From the NCBI RefSeq assembly GCF_010078235.1, contig NZ_JAABOS010000006.1:124001-188000 (forward strand): a stretch of 64,000 nt of DNA. Reading direction: 5' to 3'. Numbering within the stretch: position 1 is the stretch's first letter; each line of letters starts with the position of its first letter. Shown here piece by piece: positions 27,446-36,416 of the stretch. The translations under genes were made by a program, and so were the position numbers. The stretch is from Cognatundibacterium crateris. GTDB lineage: Bacteria > Pseudomonadota > Gammaproteobacteria > Burkholderiales > Burkholderiaceae_D. The notes under the pieces were generated by a model that saw only the letters and a program-made list of their open reading frames with translations, ran no database searches and was not told where the DNA came from.

Positions 27446-28069
27446 ATGAATATGACATCGAAATTCATGCGCAAAGGGGAATTGACCCGCGCGGCTATCC
27501 TGGACGTAGCACTGGATGCCGCCAGTCGTGACGGCATAGAAGGCCTGACTATAGGCTTGCTGGCTGACAAGATGAACATGAGTAAGTCCGGCGTATTTGC
27601 CCATTTCGGCTCACGCGAGGATTTACAGATCGAAGTGTTGAAGCTGTATCACCATCACTTCGAGCAGGAAGTGTTCTACCCGAGTATGAAAGAAGAGCGT
27701 GGCTTACCGCGCCTGCAGTCGATGTTTGCATTGTGGATTAAGCGCGTGACGGTGGAAATCGCCTCCGGTTGCATCTACATCAGTGGTGCGGCGGAATACG
27801 ATGACCGGCCTGGTCCGATCAGGGATGAACTGGTCGGCATGGTCAGAGCCTGGCAGGGTGCATTGCACCGCGCTGCCACCCAGGCAATTCAGCTTGGGCA
27901 TTTGCGCGCCGGGGTCGATCCGGAACAGATAGTGTATGAAATGTATGGCCTGATACTGGCGTTACACCACGATGCGCGTTTCTTGCGCAAACCTGGCAGT
28001 GTCGACCGGGCCCAGGCAGGTTTTGAACGTATGATCGAATGCTATGCACCAGTCGGAGAAGCTGCGTAA
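27446..28069 (+). CDS. TetR family transcriptional regulator of the adjacent beta-oxidation genes
   Basis: From the ATG at 27446 the product has 207 residues (an upstream TTG frame is less likely). The N-terminal TetR helix-turn-helix is typical: TRAAILDVALDAASRDGIEG, then LTIGLLADKMNMSKSGVFAHF, then SREDLQIEVL. The C-terminal ligand-binding part is helical and of normal size. Its position directly before acyl-CoA dehydrogenase and fadN/fadA genes suggests it represses them until an acyl-CoA is bound; this is inference from context. A palindrome-like site lies in its own leader. Confidence 0.88.
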   Translation: MNMTSKFMRKGELTRAAILDVALDAASRDGIEGLTIGLLADKMNMSKSGVFAHFGSREDLQIEVLKLYHHHFEQEVFYPSMKEERGLPRLQSMFALWIKRVTVEIASGCIYISGAAEYDDRPGPIRDELVGMVRAWQGALHRAATQAIQLGHLRAGVDPEQIVYEMYGLILALHHDARFLRKPGSVDRAQAGFERMIECYAPVGEAA

Positions 28070-28183
28070 GCCGATACCAGACTGTTTTTTTTCAGTAGCG
28101 ACAGGGGCGCTTGTCATGTGCCGGACATGCCTGTCACTAGTTTCGTAAATTTAACTATTTAATTTTGCCGTCAGGAGATAATC

Positions 28184-29974
28184 ATGGGTCAATATATCGC
28201 TCCATTGCGTGATATGCAGTTTGTGTTGCATGAATTACTGAATGTCGAATCCGAGCTCAAGCAATTGCCAGCACACGCGGAAGTCGATGCCGATATCATC
28301 AACCAGATTCTGGAAGAAGGCGGCAAATTCACCTCTGAAGTACTGTTCCCGCTGAACCATTCCGGTGACCGCGAAGGCTGCCACCACGATAAAGCAGCGC
28401 ATACCGTCACCACACCAAAAGGCTTTAAAGAAGCCTACGAACAATACATCGCTGCAGGCTGGCCTGCTTTGTCCTGCGACCCGGAATACGGTGGTCAGGG
28501 CTTGCCGCTGGTCGTCAACAATTCTTTCTATGAAATGCTGAACTCGGCTAACCAGGCATGGACCATGTACCCAGGTCTGTCCCATGGCGCCTACGAGTGC
28601 ATCCATGAGCACGGCACAGACGAACAAAAATCGCTGTACCTGCCTAAACTGATTTCCGGCGAATGGACAGGCACCATGTGTCTGACCGAGCCACACTGCG
28701 GTACCGATCTGGGCCTGCTGCGTTCTAAAGCAGAACCACAGGAAGATGGCACTTACAAAATCACTGGCGCTAAGATTTTTATCTCTGCCGGTGAACACGA
28801 CATGTCACACAATATCGTCCATCTGGTACTGGCACGTCTGCCAGGCGCACCGGAAGGTTCGAAAGGTATTTCCCTGTTCATCGTGCCTAAGTTCCTGCCG
28901 AATGCAGATGGTTCTAACGGTGCACGTAACCCGATTTTCTGTGGCGCGATCGAAGAAAAAATGGGTATCCACGGTAACTCTACCTGCCAGATGAATCTGG
29001 ATGGCGCAACTGGCTGGCTGATCGGCGGCCCGCACAAAGGTCTGAACGCGATGTTCGTGTTCATGAACGCAGCGCGTCTGGGCGTTGGTATGCAAGGTCT
29101 GGGTCTGACTGAAGTCGCGTATCAAAACGCGCTGGTGTATGCAAAAGACCGTATCCAGATGCGTAGCCTGTCCGGCCCGAAAGCACTGGACAAACCAGCT
29201 GATCCTATCATCGTGCACGCTGACGTACGCCGCATGCTGCTGACCGCTAAAGCCTATGCTGAAGGTGCGCGCGCATTCTGCTCTTACGTCGCACTGCAAC
29301 TCGACAAAGAACTGAACCACCCAGACGAAGCAACCCGTAAAGATTGCGCTGACGAAGTCGCTCTGCTGACACCTATCGTCAAAGCCTTTATCACTGACAA
29401 TGCATGGACGTCGACTTCTGAATGTCTGCAAGTGTACGGTGGCCACGGCTTTATCGCAGAATGGGGCATGGAGCAGTATGTCCGTGACGCACGTATTAAC
29501 ATGATTTACGAAGGCACCAATACCGTCCAGTCGCTCGATTTGCTGGGTCGTAAAATCCTGATGGATAACGGTGCAAAACTGCGTAAATTCGGCGCTAAAG
29601 TACAAGCCTTCGTTGAAGCCAACGGCACTAACGAAGCACTGGCTGAATTCGTGACACCACTGGCTGAGCTGGGCGATAAAGTCACTAAGCTGACCATGGA
29701 AATCGGTATGAAAGCCTTCCAGAATCCAGACGAAGTCGGTGCTGCTGCCGTGCCTTACCTGCGTGTAGTTGGTCATCTGGTATACAGCTATTTCTTTGCA
29801 CAAATGGCGAAAATCGCTCTGGAAAAACAGGATTCCGGCGATACATTCTACAAAGCGAAACTGGCGACCGTACGTTTCTACTTCGCCCGTCTGTATCCTG
29901 AAACAGCGATGCTGATCCGTCAGGCACGTTCCGGTTCCGCTAACCTGTTGTCGCTCGAAGCAGATTTGTTCTGA
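28184..29974 (+). CDS. Acyl-CoA dehydrogenase (FadE-like, with C-terminal extension)
   Basis: FAD enzyme that introduces the trans-2 double bond in the first step of beta-oxidation. The 596-residue length, the start MGQYIAPLRDMQFVLHE, and the C-terminal acyl-CoA dehydrogenase-type extension (after about 470) mark the long subclass used with FadN/FadA in Burkholderiales. Landmarks are MCLTEPHCGTDLG (FAD/substrate contact), the QVYGGHGFIAEWGMEQ helix and MIYEGTNTVQSLDL, whose Glu is the expected catalytic base. The start follows CAGGAG at 28172-28177. Electrons would go to ETF. It is the first structural gene of the degradation block. Confidence 0.94.
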   Translation: MGQYIAPLRDMQFVLHELLNVESELKQLPAHAEVDADIINQILEEGGKFTSEVLFPLNHSGDREGCHHDKAAHTVTTPKGFKEAYEQYIAAGWPALSCDPEYGGQGLPLVVNNSFYEMLNSANQAWTMYPGLSHGAYECIHEHGTDEQKSLYLPKLISGEWTGTMCLTEPHCGTDLGLLRSKAEPQEDGTYKITGAKIFISAGEHDMSHNIVHLVLARLPGAPEGSKGISLFIVPKFLPNADGSNGARNPIFCGAIEEKMGIHGNSTCQMNLDGATGWLIGGPHKGLNAMFVFMNAARLGVGMQGLGLTEVAYQNALVYAKDRIQMRSLSGPKALDKPADPIIVHADVRRMLLTAKAYAEGARAFCSYVALQLDKELNHPDEATRKDCADEVALLTPIVKAFITDNAWTSTSECLQVYGGHGFIAEWGMEQYVRDARINMIYEGTNTVQSLDLLGRKILMDNGAKLRKFGAKVQAFVEANGTNEALAEFVTPLAELGDKVTKLTMEIGMKAFQNPDEVGAAAVPYLRVVGHLVYSYFFAQMAKIALEKQDSGDTFYKAKLATVRFYFARLYPETAMLIRQARSGSANLLSLEADLF

Positions 29975-30161
29975 TGTTTTAATACCCGGGGTGTGCATTG
30001 CACGCTGCGGGTTGGTAGTGATGTGTGATGACACACCATGATCTTCCGGATTGGCAGGCTGCGCAGTGCGCGGCCTGTCGGTTCAGCCCGCTGTTGAGGG
30101 AAAAGATCATTCACAGATAATTTGCTTTTCGTTGTTTTACGAATTTCAACCGAGGTTAAAA

Positions 30162-32549
30162 ATGACCAATTTCATCGTTAAAAAAGTCGCTGTTCTGGGC
30201 GCCGGCGTGATGGGTGCGCAGATTGCCGCTCACTGCGTCAATGCAAAAGTACCTGTAGTCCTGTTCGATCTGCCAGCAAAAGAAGGTCCAAAAAACGGCA
30301 TCGTTCTGCGCGCGATAGAAAACCTGAAAAAACTCAATCCTGCTCCTTTGGGTAACAAAGATGATGCAGCATTAATCGAAGTCGCCAATTACGAAGACAA
30401 CCTCGATGTACTGGCTGGCTGCGATCTGATTATTGAAGCCATCGCTGAGCGCATGGACTGGAAACATGACCTGTACAAAAAGGTTGCTCCACACATTGCG
30501 CCAAACGCAATCTTCGCATCGAATACTTCCGGTCTGTCCATTACTGCCTTGTCTGAAGGCTTCGAGGCAGAACTGAAAGCCCGTTTCTGCGGCGTACACT
30601 TCTTCAATCCACCACGCTATATGCACCTGGTGGAACTGATTCCTACCGTGTCTACCCGTGCTGAAATCATCGACCAGCTCGAAGGCTTCCTGACCACCAC
30701 GCTGGGTAAAGGCGTGGTACGCGCTAAAGACACACCGAACTTCATCGCTAACCGCGTTGGTATTTTCGGTATGCTGGCCACCATCTATGAAGCAGAAAAA
30801 TTTGGTCTGACCGTAGACGTAGTGGATGATCTGACCGGTAAAAAACTGGGCCGTGCTTCTTCCGGTACTTTCCGTACTGCCGACGTTGTTGGTCTGGACA
30901 CCATGGGTCATGTAATCAAAACCATGCAGGACAACCTGGCGGATGATCCTTTCTTCGCTGTCTACAAAACGCCGGACGTGCTGGCTAAGCTGGTAGCGGC
31001 GGGCGCGCTGGGTTCCAAGACCGGTGCCGGTTTCTACAAAAAAGTCGGTAAAGACATCCAGCGTCTGGATTTCGCATCCGGCGAATATGTCGCGGGTGGT
31101 GCCAAGGCAGACGACGTAGTTGCGCGTATGCTCAAGGAAAAAGATCCGGTCAAGAAAATGAAGACTCTGCGTGAATCCAGCCACGTACAGGCACAGTTCC
31201 TGTGGGCGATTTTCCGCGATGCTTTCCACTACATCGCTGTGCATGGCGCGACGATCGCTGACAATGTACGCGATATCGACTTCGCAATGCGCTGGGGCTT
31301 TGGCTGGAACGTGGGTCCGTTTGAAACCTGGCAGGCATCTGGCTGGCAGGAAGTGGCAGGCTGGGTGAAAGAAGATATTGAAGCAGGTAAGGCACTGTGC
31401 AACACACCATTGCCAGCCTGGGTATTCGATGGCCGCACCGGCGTACACAGCGCCGAAGGTTCCTGGTCGCCAGTCAGCAGCAGCTATGTACCACGCTCTG
31501 CACTCAAGGTATATGACCGTCAGGTATTCCGTGCACCGGTACTGGGTGCAGGCGCAGAGAGCGGTGCCAATGCCGGCACGACTTTCTTCGAAGATGAATC
31601 GGTTCGTATCTGGCACCAGAACGATGACGTGCTGATCCTGTCCATGAAAACCAAGATGCACGTGATAGGCCCAGGCGTGATCGAAGGCATGGAAAAAGCC
31701 ATCGCTGAAGCCGAGAAGAATTTTAAAGGTCTGGTGATCTGGAGTGCGGATGCAGCCGATGGCGGCGCGTTCTCTGCCGGTGCTGATCTGCAAGCGATGC
31801 TGCCGCTGTTCATGTCCGGTGGTATCAAGGCGATTGAGCCTGCGATCTCCCGTCTGCAAAATGCCCATCAGGCACTGAAATACGCGAACATCCCGGTCGT
31901 GGCTGCGGTGTCCGGTCTGGCACTGGGTGGCGGTTGCGAATTGATGATGCATGCTGCGAAGCGTGTGGCATCGATCGAATCCTACATCGGTCTGGTAGAA
32001 GTCGGCGTTGGTCTGGTTCCAGGCGGTGGTGGTCTGAAAGAAGCCGCAGTACGTGCTGCAGCGGATGCCAAAGGCACAGACTTGCTGCAATTCCTGAAAA
32101 ACTACTTCACCAATGCAGCGACTGCAGCGGTCTCCAAATCTGCGCTGGAAGCGAAGAAAATGGGTTACCTGTCTGACAGCGACGTAATCGTGTTCAACCC
32201 ATATGAATTGCTGCATGTAGCGAAGGTAGAAGCACGTGCGATGTTCGATGCGGGCTACCGTGCACCGATGAAAAAACTGGTGCCTGTGACTGGCCGTCAT
32301 GGCATCGCGACTATCGGCGCACAGTTGATCAATATGCGTGACGGTGGCTTCATCTCTGCGCATGACTTCAAACTTGGCAAGATGATTGCAGAAGTAGTTT
32401 GCGGTGGCGATATCGACAATGGCAGTCTGGTCAGCGAACAATGGTTGCTCGATATGGAGCGTAAAGCGTTTATGGAATTGCTGAATCATCCGAAAACGCA
32501 AGAGCGCATCATGGGCATGATGCAAACCGGCAAACCAGTACGTAACTAA
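30162..32549 (+). CDS. fadN: 3-hydroxyacyl-CoA dehydrogenase / enoyl-CoA hydratase (FadN/FadB type)
   Basis: Bifunctional enzyme of about 795 residues for steps two and three of beta-oxidation. The NAD-binding dehydrogenase comes first (VAVLGAGVMGAQIAAHC at residues about 8-24, HFFNPPRYMHLVELI, the C-terminal half with RWGFGWNVGPFETW). The crotonase-fold hydratase follows (GGAFSAGADLQAML, SGLALGGGCELMMHA, GLVEVGVGLVPGGGG). This order is that of FadN of Bacillus, opposite to FadB of E. coli. The start at 30162 follows CGAGG; a frame reaching back to 30051 includes untranslated leader. The pattern with acyl-CoA dehydrogenase and thiolase repeats the fadNAE set. Confidence 0.93.
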   Translation: MTNFIVKKVAVLGAGVMGAQIAAHCVNAKVPVVLFDLPAKEGPKNGIVLRAIENLKKLNPAPLGNKDDAALIEVANYEDNLDVLAGCDLIIEAIAERMDWKHDLYKKVAPHIAPNAIFASNTSGLSITALSEGFEAELKARFCGVHFFNPPRYMHLVELIPTVSTRAEIIDQLEGFLTTTLGKGVVRAKDTPNFIANRVGIFGMLATIYEAEKFGLTVDVVDDLTGKKLGRASSGTFRTADVVGLDTMGHVIKTMQDNLADDPFFAVYKTPDVLAKLVAAGALGSKTGAGFYKKVGKDIQRLDFASGEYVAGGAKADDVVARMLKEKDPVKKMKTLRESSHVQAQFLWAIFRDAFHYIAVHGATIADNVRDIDFAMRWGFGWNVGPFETWQASGWQEVAGWVKEDIEAGKALCNTPLPAWVFDGRTGVHSAEGSWSPVSSSYVPRSALKVYDRQVFRAPVLGAGAESGANAGTTFFEDESVRIWHQNDDVLILSMKTKMHVIGPGVIEGMEKAIAEAEKNFKGLVIWSADAADGGAFSAGADLQAMLPLFMSGGIKAIEPAISRLQNAHQALKYANIPVVAAVSGLALGGGCELMMHAAKRVASIESYIGLVEVGVGLVPGGGGLKEAAVRAAADAKGTDLLQFLKNYFTNAATAAVSKSALEAKKMGYLSDSDVIVFNPYELLHVAKVEARAMFDAGYRAPMKKLVPVTGRHGIATIGAQLINMRDGGFISAHDFKLGKMIAEVVCGGDIDNGSLVSEQWLLDMERKAFMELLNHPKTQERIMGMMQTGKPVRN

Positions 32550-32566
32550 TTAAAAGCTTAAAGACC

Positions 32567-32682
32567 AAAAACCCTTGGACACAGAGACACGGAGACACAG
32601 AGATAGCACAGAGAGCACCCTGTAGTGTTGACTTGCTCTGTTTTTCCTCTGTGTCTCTGTGCCTCTGTGGTGAGGGGTTTTT
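32567..32682. repeat. Large imperfect inverted repeat rich in CACAGAG / CTCTGTG
   Basis: The left arm (32567-32603) and right arm (32645-32682) pair over about 35 bp, for example GACACAGAGACACGGAG against CTCTGTGTCTCTGTG, with flanking AAAACCC / GGGGTTTT. About 40 nt form the loop. It lies between fadN and the thiolase gene. The ACAGAGACACAGAG type recurs as an interspersed palindrome in many unrelated bacteria, as far as I recall. Confidence 0.85.
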
Positions 32683-32727
32683 GAAGATTAAGCCTGAGCT
32701 GACCTTAACGAATTGAGGTAATCAAAA

Positions 32728-33924
32728 ATGACTAAACAACTCCAAGACGCGTATATCGTCTCTGCTACCCGTACCCCTATCGGTAAATCCGGTCGCGGTA
32801 TGTTCCGTAACACCCGTCCGGACGACCTGCTGGTGCGCGTACTGCAATCGGCTATGGCACAGGTACCGAATCTGGATCCTAAGCTGGTTGAAGACGCGAT
32901 TGTTGGCTGCTCCTTCCCGGAAGGCGCACAGGGTCTGAATCTGGCACGTATGGGCGTATTGCTGGCTGGTTTGCCGAATACCATCGGTGGCGTCACCATC
33001 AACCGTTACTGCGCATCCGGTATCACTGCCGTGGCGATGGCAGCGGACCGCATCCGTGTTGGTCAGGCTGATGTGATGATCGCAGCTGGCGTGGAATCCA
33101 TGTCTATGGTGCCTATGATGGGCAGCAATCCATCCATGAACATGGCGATCCTGAACGATGAAAACGTCGGCATGGCTTACGGCATGGGTCTGACAGCTGA
33201 AAAAGTCGCACAGCAATGGAAAATCTCGCGTGAAGCGCAGGATGCATTTGCGCTGCAATCTCACCAGCGCGCAATCGCTGCGCAGAATGCGGGTTACTTC
33301 GATGCAGAAACCACTTCCGTGGACATCATCGACCGTGTACCAAATCTGATCACTGGCGAAATCGAACTGAAAACCCGCACGGTGAGCCGTGATGAAGGCG
33401 CACGTCCAGACACCACCATCGAAGGCCTGGCACGTCTGAAGCCAGTATTCGCCGCCAAAGGTTCTGTCACTGCCGGTAACAGCTCCCAGACTTCCGATGG
33501 CGCAGGTGCTTTGCTGATCGTCAGCGAAAAAATCCTCAAGCAGTTCAACCTGACACCGCTGGCACGTTTCGCGTCTTTCGCAGTACGTGGCGTACCACCG
33601 GAAATCATGGGTATCGGTCCTAAAGAAGCGATCCCTGCTGCTTGCCGTGCTGCTGGTATCACTCAGGATCAGATCGACTGGTTTGAACTGAATGAAGCGT
33701 TTGCAGCACAATCGCTGGCCGTGGTGCAGGATCTGGGTCTGGACCCAGCCAAGGTCAACCCTATGGGCGGCGCGATCGCTCTGGGTCACCCACTCGGCGC
33801 AACCGGTGCCATCCGTTCCGCTACCACTATCCATGCGCTGCATCGTAACAACCTGAAATACGGTATGGTCACGATGTGCGTGGGTACCGGTATGGGCGCA
33901 GCAGGTATTTTCGAACGCTGCTGA
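32728..33924 (+). CDS. fadA: Acetyl-CoA C-acyltransferase (thiolase, FadA type)
   Basis: Thiolase of 398 residues that cleaves 3-ketoacyl-CoA to acetyl-CoA and a shortened acyl-CoA. The nucleophilic Cys lies in INRYCASGIT near residue 94, the His in GGAIALGHPLGATG near 354, and the second Cys in MCVGTGMGAAG near 384. The N-terminal AYIVSATRTPIGKSGRG is standard. Thiolase, FadN and acyl-CoA dehydrogenase form one pathway. Expression may be uncoupled from fadN by the 116-bp inverted repeat in between. It ends with a strong terminator. Confidence 0.95.
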   Translation: MTKQLQDAYIVSATRTPIGKSGRGMFRNTRPDDLLVRVLQSAMAQVPNLDPKLVEDAIVGCSFPEGAQGLNLARMGVLLAGLPNTIGGVTINRYCASGITAVAMAADRIRVGQADVMIAAGVESMSMVPMMGSNPSMNMAILNDENVGMAYGMGLTAEKVAQQWKISREAQDAFALQSHQRAIAAQNAGYFDAETTSVDIIDRVPNLITGEIELKTRTVSRDEGARPDTTIEGLARLKPVFAAKGSVTAGNSSQTSDGAGALLIVSEKILKQFNLTPLARFASFAVRGVPPEIMGIGPKEAIPAACRAAGITQDQIDWFELNEAFAAQSLAVVQDLGLDPAKVNPMGGAIALGHPLGATGAIRSATTIHALHRNNLKYGMVTMCVGTGMGAAGIFERC

Positions 33925-33943
33925 TAGTCCGCATTGGGTTCTG

Positions 33944-33979
33944 AAAAAAACCGCACAGAGCGATTTGTGCGGTTTTTTT
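33944..33979 (+). terminator. Rho-independent terminator after the thiolase gene
   Basis: Stem CCGCACA / TGTGCGG (33951-33957 with 33966-33972) extended by A7/T7 pairing, 8-nt loop; the A-run makes it usable in both directions. Confidence 0.92.
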
Positions 33980-34079
33980 TCAGACCGGAAGTCCGCGCAG
34001 CCGCTGGCTGCTGGCGCTACAATGCCAGGCATGCAAACACCTCACATTACAGAATTCAGAACATATAACGGGACACAAC

Positions 34080-34856
34080 ATGGATATTCAGACTCAGACC
34101 GAACAAGGCGTATTGACCATACAGTTCAATCGTCCGGAAAAAAAGAACGCGATCACCCAAAGCATGTACCAGACCATGGCCGATGCCTTGCGTGCAGCGG
34201 AAACCGATAGCGCAGTGCGCGCCATCCTGATCACCGGCCAGCCAGAGATTTTCACGGCAGGCAATGATCTGGAAGACTTCATGAAAAACGCCAGCAGCTT
34301 TGCCACCAGCACCGCAGTACCACCGGTGTATCAATTCATGCAGGCGCTGAATGAATCCAGCAAGCCAGTCATCGCAGCCGTGTCTGGTGCAGCAGTGGGT
34401 ATCGGTACCACCTTGCTCATGCATTGTGACCTGATTTATCTGGCCGATAATGCCAAGCTGTCCATGCCTTTCACGCAACTGGGTCTGTGCCCGGAATTCG
34501 CATCCAGCATGGTGTTCCAGCAAATCGTCGGTTATCAGCGCGCAGCAGAAAAACTGATGCTGGGCGAGGCCTTCAGCGCACAGGAAGCGATGGAGATGGG
34601 CTTTGTGAACAAGGTATTGCCTTTGGCTGAATTACTGCCTTATGCGCAGCAGGTCGCCGCTAAACTGGTCGCGCTGCCAGCAGCCTCCATCCGCGTTACC
34701 AAGCGCCTGATGAAGGCGAACCAGCCAGCTGCGATTCAAGCCAAGATGGTTGAAGAGAACCAGCATTTTGCCGCGATGCTGGCGGCACCGGAAGCGCGTG
34801 AAGCCTTCATGGCATTCTTCCAAAAACGCAAACCGGATTTCAGTCAGTTCAATTAA
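34080..34856 (+). CDS. Enoyl-CoA hydratase/isomerase family protein
   Basis: Crotonase-fold protein of 258 residues. The oxyanion-hole segments are ILITGQPEIFTAGNDLEDF and AVSGAAVGIGTTLLMHCDL; the acidic residue of LGLCPEFASS may be catalytic. The NDLEDF pattern in place of the classical ADLKEM-type, and PEFASS, resemble members acting as delta-3,delta-2-enoyl-CoA isomerases or paralogues with unknown substrate, so the exact reaction is open. It has its own transcript (the thiolase terminator lies between) but belongs to the fatty-acid block. The ATG at 34080 is preceded by a weak ribosome site. Confidence 0.88.
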   Translation: MDIQTQTEQGVLTIQFNRPEKKNAITQSMYQTMADALRAAETDSAVRAILITGQPEIFTAGNDLEDFMKNASSFATSTAVPPVYQFMQALNESSKPVIAAVSGAAVGIGTTLLMHCDLIYLADNAKLSMPFTQLGLCPEFASSMVFQQIVGYQRAAEKLMLGEAFSAQEAMEMGFVNKVLPLAELLPYAQQVAAKLVALPAASIRVTKRLMKANQPAAIQAKMVEENQHFAAMLAAPEAREAFMAFFQKRKPDFSQFN

Positions 34857-34904
34857 GCTGACACCGGCCTGCAACGCAAGCTTGCGGTAGTCGCACCAAC
34901 GAAT

Positions 34905-34943
34905 ATGTGCATAAGGCCAGCATCATGCTGGCCTTATGCACAT
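34905..34943. terminator. Perfect 18-bp palindrome between convergent genes
   Basis: 34905-34922 (ATGTGCATAAGGCCAGCA) pairs perfectly with 34926-34943 around a 3-nt loop. It lies between the convergent hydratase and endonuclease genes. No T tract follows on either strand, so it is either an unusual bidirectional terminator or another palindromic element. Confidence 0.6.
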
Positions 34944-34963
34944 TCTGAGTCGGGCTGTCGGAT

Positions 34964-35707
34964 TTACAGTATGCCGGGCAGGAACTGGATGCCGGTACGT
35001 TTCACCAATTCTTCATAGCTGATAGGCTTGCCCGCTTTGGCATCGTCAGCGTTTTCCACCCAATACGCCCAGGCCCGTTTTTCGGCCGGGTCATACATCA
35101 GTTTGTATAAATACTTAGGCACCCAGACCTGGTTCCTGCCTATGGTTTGTGGCTGCTTGTCGAATACCGGGCCAGTCACGATGTAGACATCACCGGTGGC
35201 GCGCATCGCGTATTTGCGTGCGGCTTTTTCGATATTGGCCCAGGTCTTGCGATTATTTTCAGGTGCTTGCGGCACCATATTCGCCAGAGAAAAACTCTGT
35301 GCCATACCTTCATCGCTGGACATATCCCCGGCTGGCGCCATGTGGCCACGGTCAAAACCGGAGCCTTTGTAATCATCCAGTTCAGCCCGTTCTGCCCGTG
35401 GCAGACGTGCATCGGCGAAGAAACGATTGGTTCTTTCCTTGTCCTGTGCGTCCAGCACACTGCGCCGGTTCAGCTTCTCTGCGACATACAGCGGGGTGCG
35501 GCTTTTACCGGAATGCATGATGGCAAATGCTGAGAAACACAGCGGACGCGTCATCAGCGCTTGATCATTCGGAATCACAGGTACTGTTTCTTTGGCAAAA
35601 AACTGGCGGCAATCTGAAAACGGGGTGGTGGCACTGGCAACACTGGCAACACTGGCAATGCTGGCTGCAGCAGCCAGTACCAGTCCTAAAGCGAACTTCT
35701 TGAACAT
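34964..35707 (-). CDS. DNA/RNA non-specific endonuclease (NucA/EndA type), exported
   Basis: From the ATG at 35707 the product has 247 residues with a signal peptide (FALGLVLAAAASIASVAS) that contains short internal ASV repeats. The beta-beta-alpha metal nuclease motif is intact: GSGFDRGHMAPAGDMS (DRGH, catalytic His) followed by FSLANMVPQAPENNRKTW, where the Asn binds the metal. Such enzymes degrade DNA and RNA outside the cell for nutrients or biofilm turnover. A GTG start at 35749 would lengthen the N-terminus and is less likely. The gene stands alone. Confidence 0.88.
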   Translation of the reverse strand: MFKKFALGLVLAAAASIASVASVASATTPFSDCRQFFAKETVPVIPNDQALMTRPLCFSAFAIMHSGKSRTPLYVAEKLNRRSVLDAQDKERTNRFFADARLPRAERAELDDYKGSGFDRGHMAPAGDMSSDEGMAQSFSLANMVPQAPENNRKTWANIEKAARKYAMRATGDVYIVTGPVFDKQPQTIGRNQVWVPKYLYKLMYDPAEKRAWAYWVENADDAKAGKPISYEELVKRTGIQFLPGIL

Positions 35708-35991
35708 ATCGGGACAATTCAGAGGATAAAAATGGTTAGCTGCATACACTTCCTTGCAGCAAACAGCAGGCAGGGCTTGATGCGGGACACCGGAATGGCG
35801 TCAATGAAAGATTCTACCGAGAAATTTATTGAAATTCAGCAATGTAAGAAGAGAAAGATTGAAATCTGTGAAAGATAATGTTAATTACATTGAATATTAA
35901 TAATCTGTTTATGCTTAAGTTGCGCAGCACAGCCAAAAGAAATCCTTGTCGCAGCCGTAACAGATGAAATTGAAAGAGGATTTTTTTCGCG

Positions 35992-36174
35992 ATGAAACGC
36001 AAAAATTTGCAATCTGCGCTGGCCAAGCCGCGCAATCCGCATGCGCTGGCGGCGCGCTTACGCAATGCCGGAGCCCATAGCGGGCCACATCCTTTGCGCG
36101 AGGACAGGCGTAAGCAAAAGCAGCAATTGCGCTCCGCACTGGCGAGGTCGCGCAATGGTCTGAGCGAGGATTAA
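35992..36174 (+). CDS. Small basic hypothetical protein (60 aa)
   Basis: The peptide begins MKRKNLQSALAKPRNP and is strongly basic throughout (Lys, Arg), with HALAARLRNAGAHSG in the middle and RRKQKQQLRSALARSRN near the end, which suggests nucleic-acid or ribosome contact. I recall similar short basic proteins, unnamed, in Burkholderiales. An AGAGGA site lies about 12 nt upstream. There is no cysteine, signal or membrane segment. Several other frames overlap it, but this one has the best start and composition. Function unknown. Confidence 0.5.
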   Translation: MKRKNLQSALAKPRNPHALAARLRNAGAHSGPHPLREDRRKQKQQLRSALARSRNGLSED

Positions 36175-36220
36175 GCATCAGCATGCGTGGAATGTCAGCG
36201 TCAATCCGGGCTAGCCTGAG

Positions 36221-36270
36221 CAAAACGCAGTAAAACGGAATAAAACGGAATAAAACTGAGCAAAATTGAA
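36221..36270. repeat. Five 10-bp repeats with phased A-tracts (likely curved DNA)
   Basis: Units at 36221, 36231, 36241, 36251 and 36261 follow the pattern (C/T)AAAA-C-G/T-G-A/C-A/G. Runs of four A recur every 10 bp, one helical turn, which is expected to bend DNA. The block ends about 147 bp upstream of the kinase start codon. Confidence 0.8.
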
Positions 36271-36292
36271 CTGACTTTATGTCATATTTCTC

Positions 36293-36317
36293 ATTGACAT
36301 GTTATTTACATATAAAA
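36293..36317 (+). promoter_or_regulatory. Candidate promoter/regulatory segment of the kinase gene
   Basis: TTGACA begins at 36294 and is followed by TTATTTACATATAAAAT. The stretch CATGT-TA-TTTACATATAAAA (36298 on) recurs almost unchanged at 41660-41680 beside the regulator's promoter. The spacing of TTGACA to a -10 is not ideal, so this may be an operator rather than a core promoter. Confidence 0.4.
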
Positions 36318-36416
36318 TGCTTATCATATGGCAATTGTTGACATAGTTTGCGTGCAGCTGGCGCAGGCAGCGATCAGGCAGCGATCAGGCAGACAACGGA
36401 CGAATTCTGAAACCAC

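Noticed and set aside
30372..32525. 717-codon open frame on the minus strand opposite the fadN gene
   Set aside because: The product is rich in His, Gln, Cys and Phe with no domain, and it mirrors the codon bias of the real gene. Similar long antisense frames lie opposite aspS (19435-20655), the acyl-CoA dehydrogenase (28805-30034) and the thiolase (32722-34032), so these are shadows.
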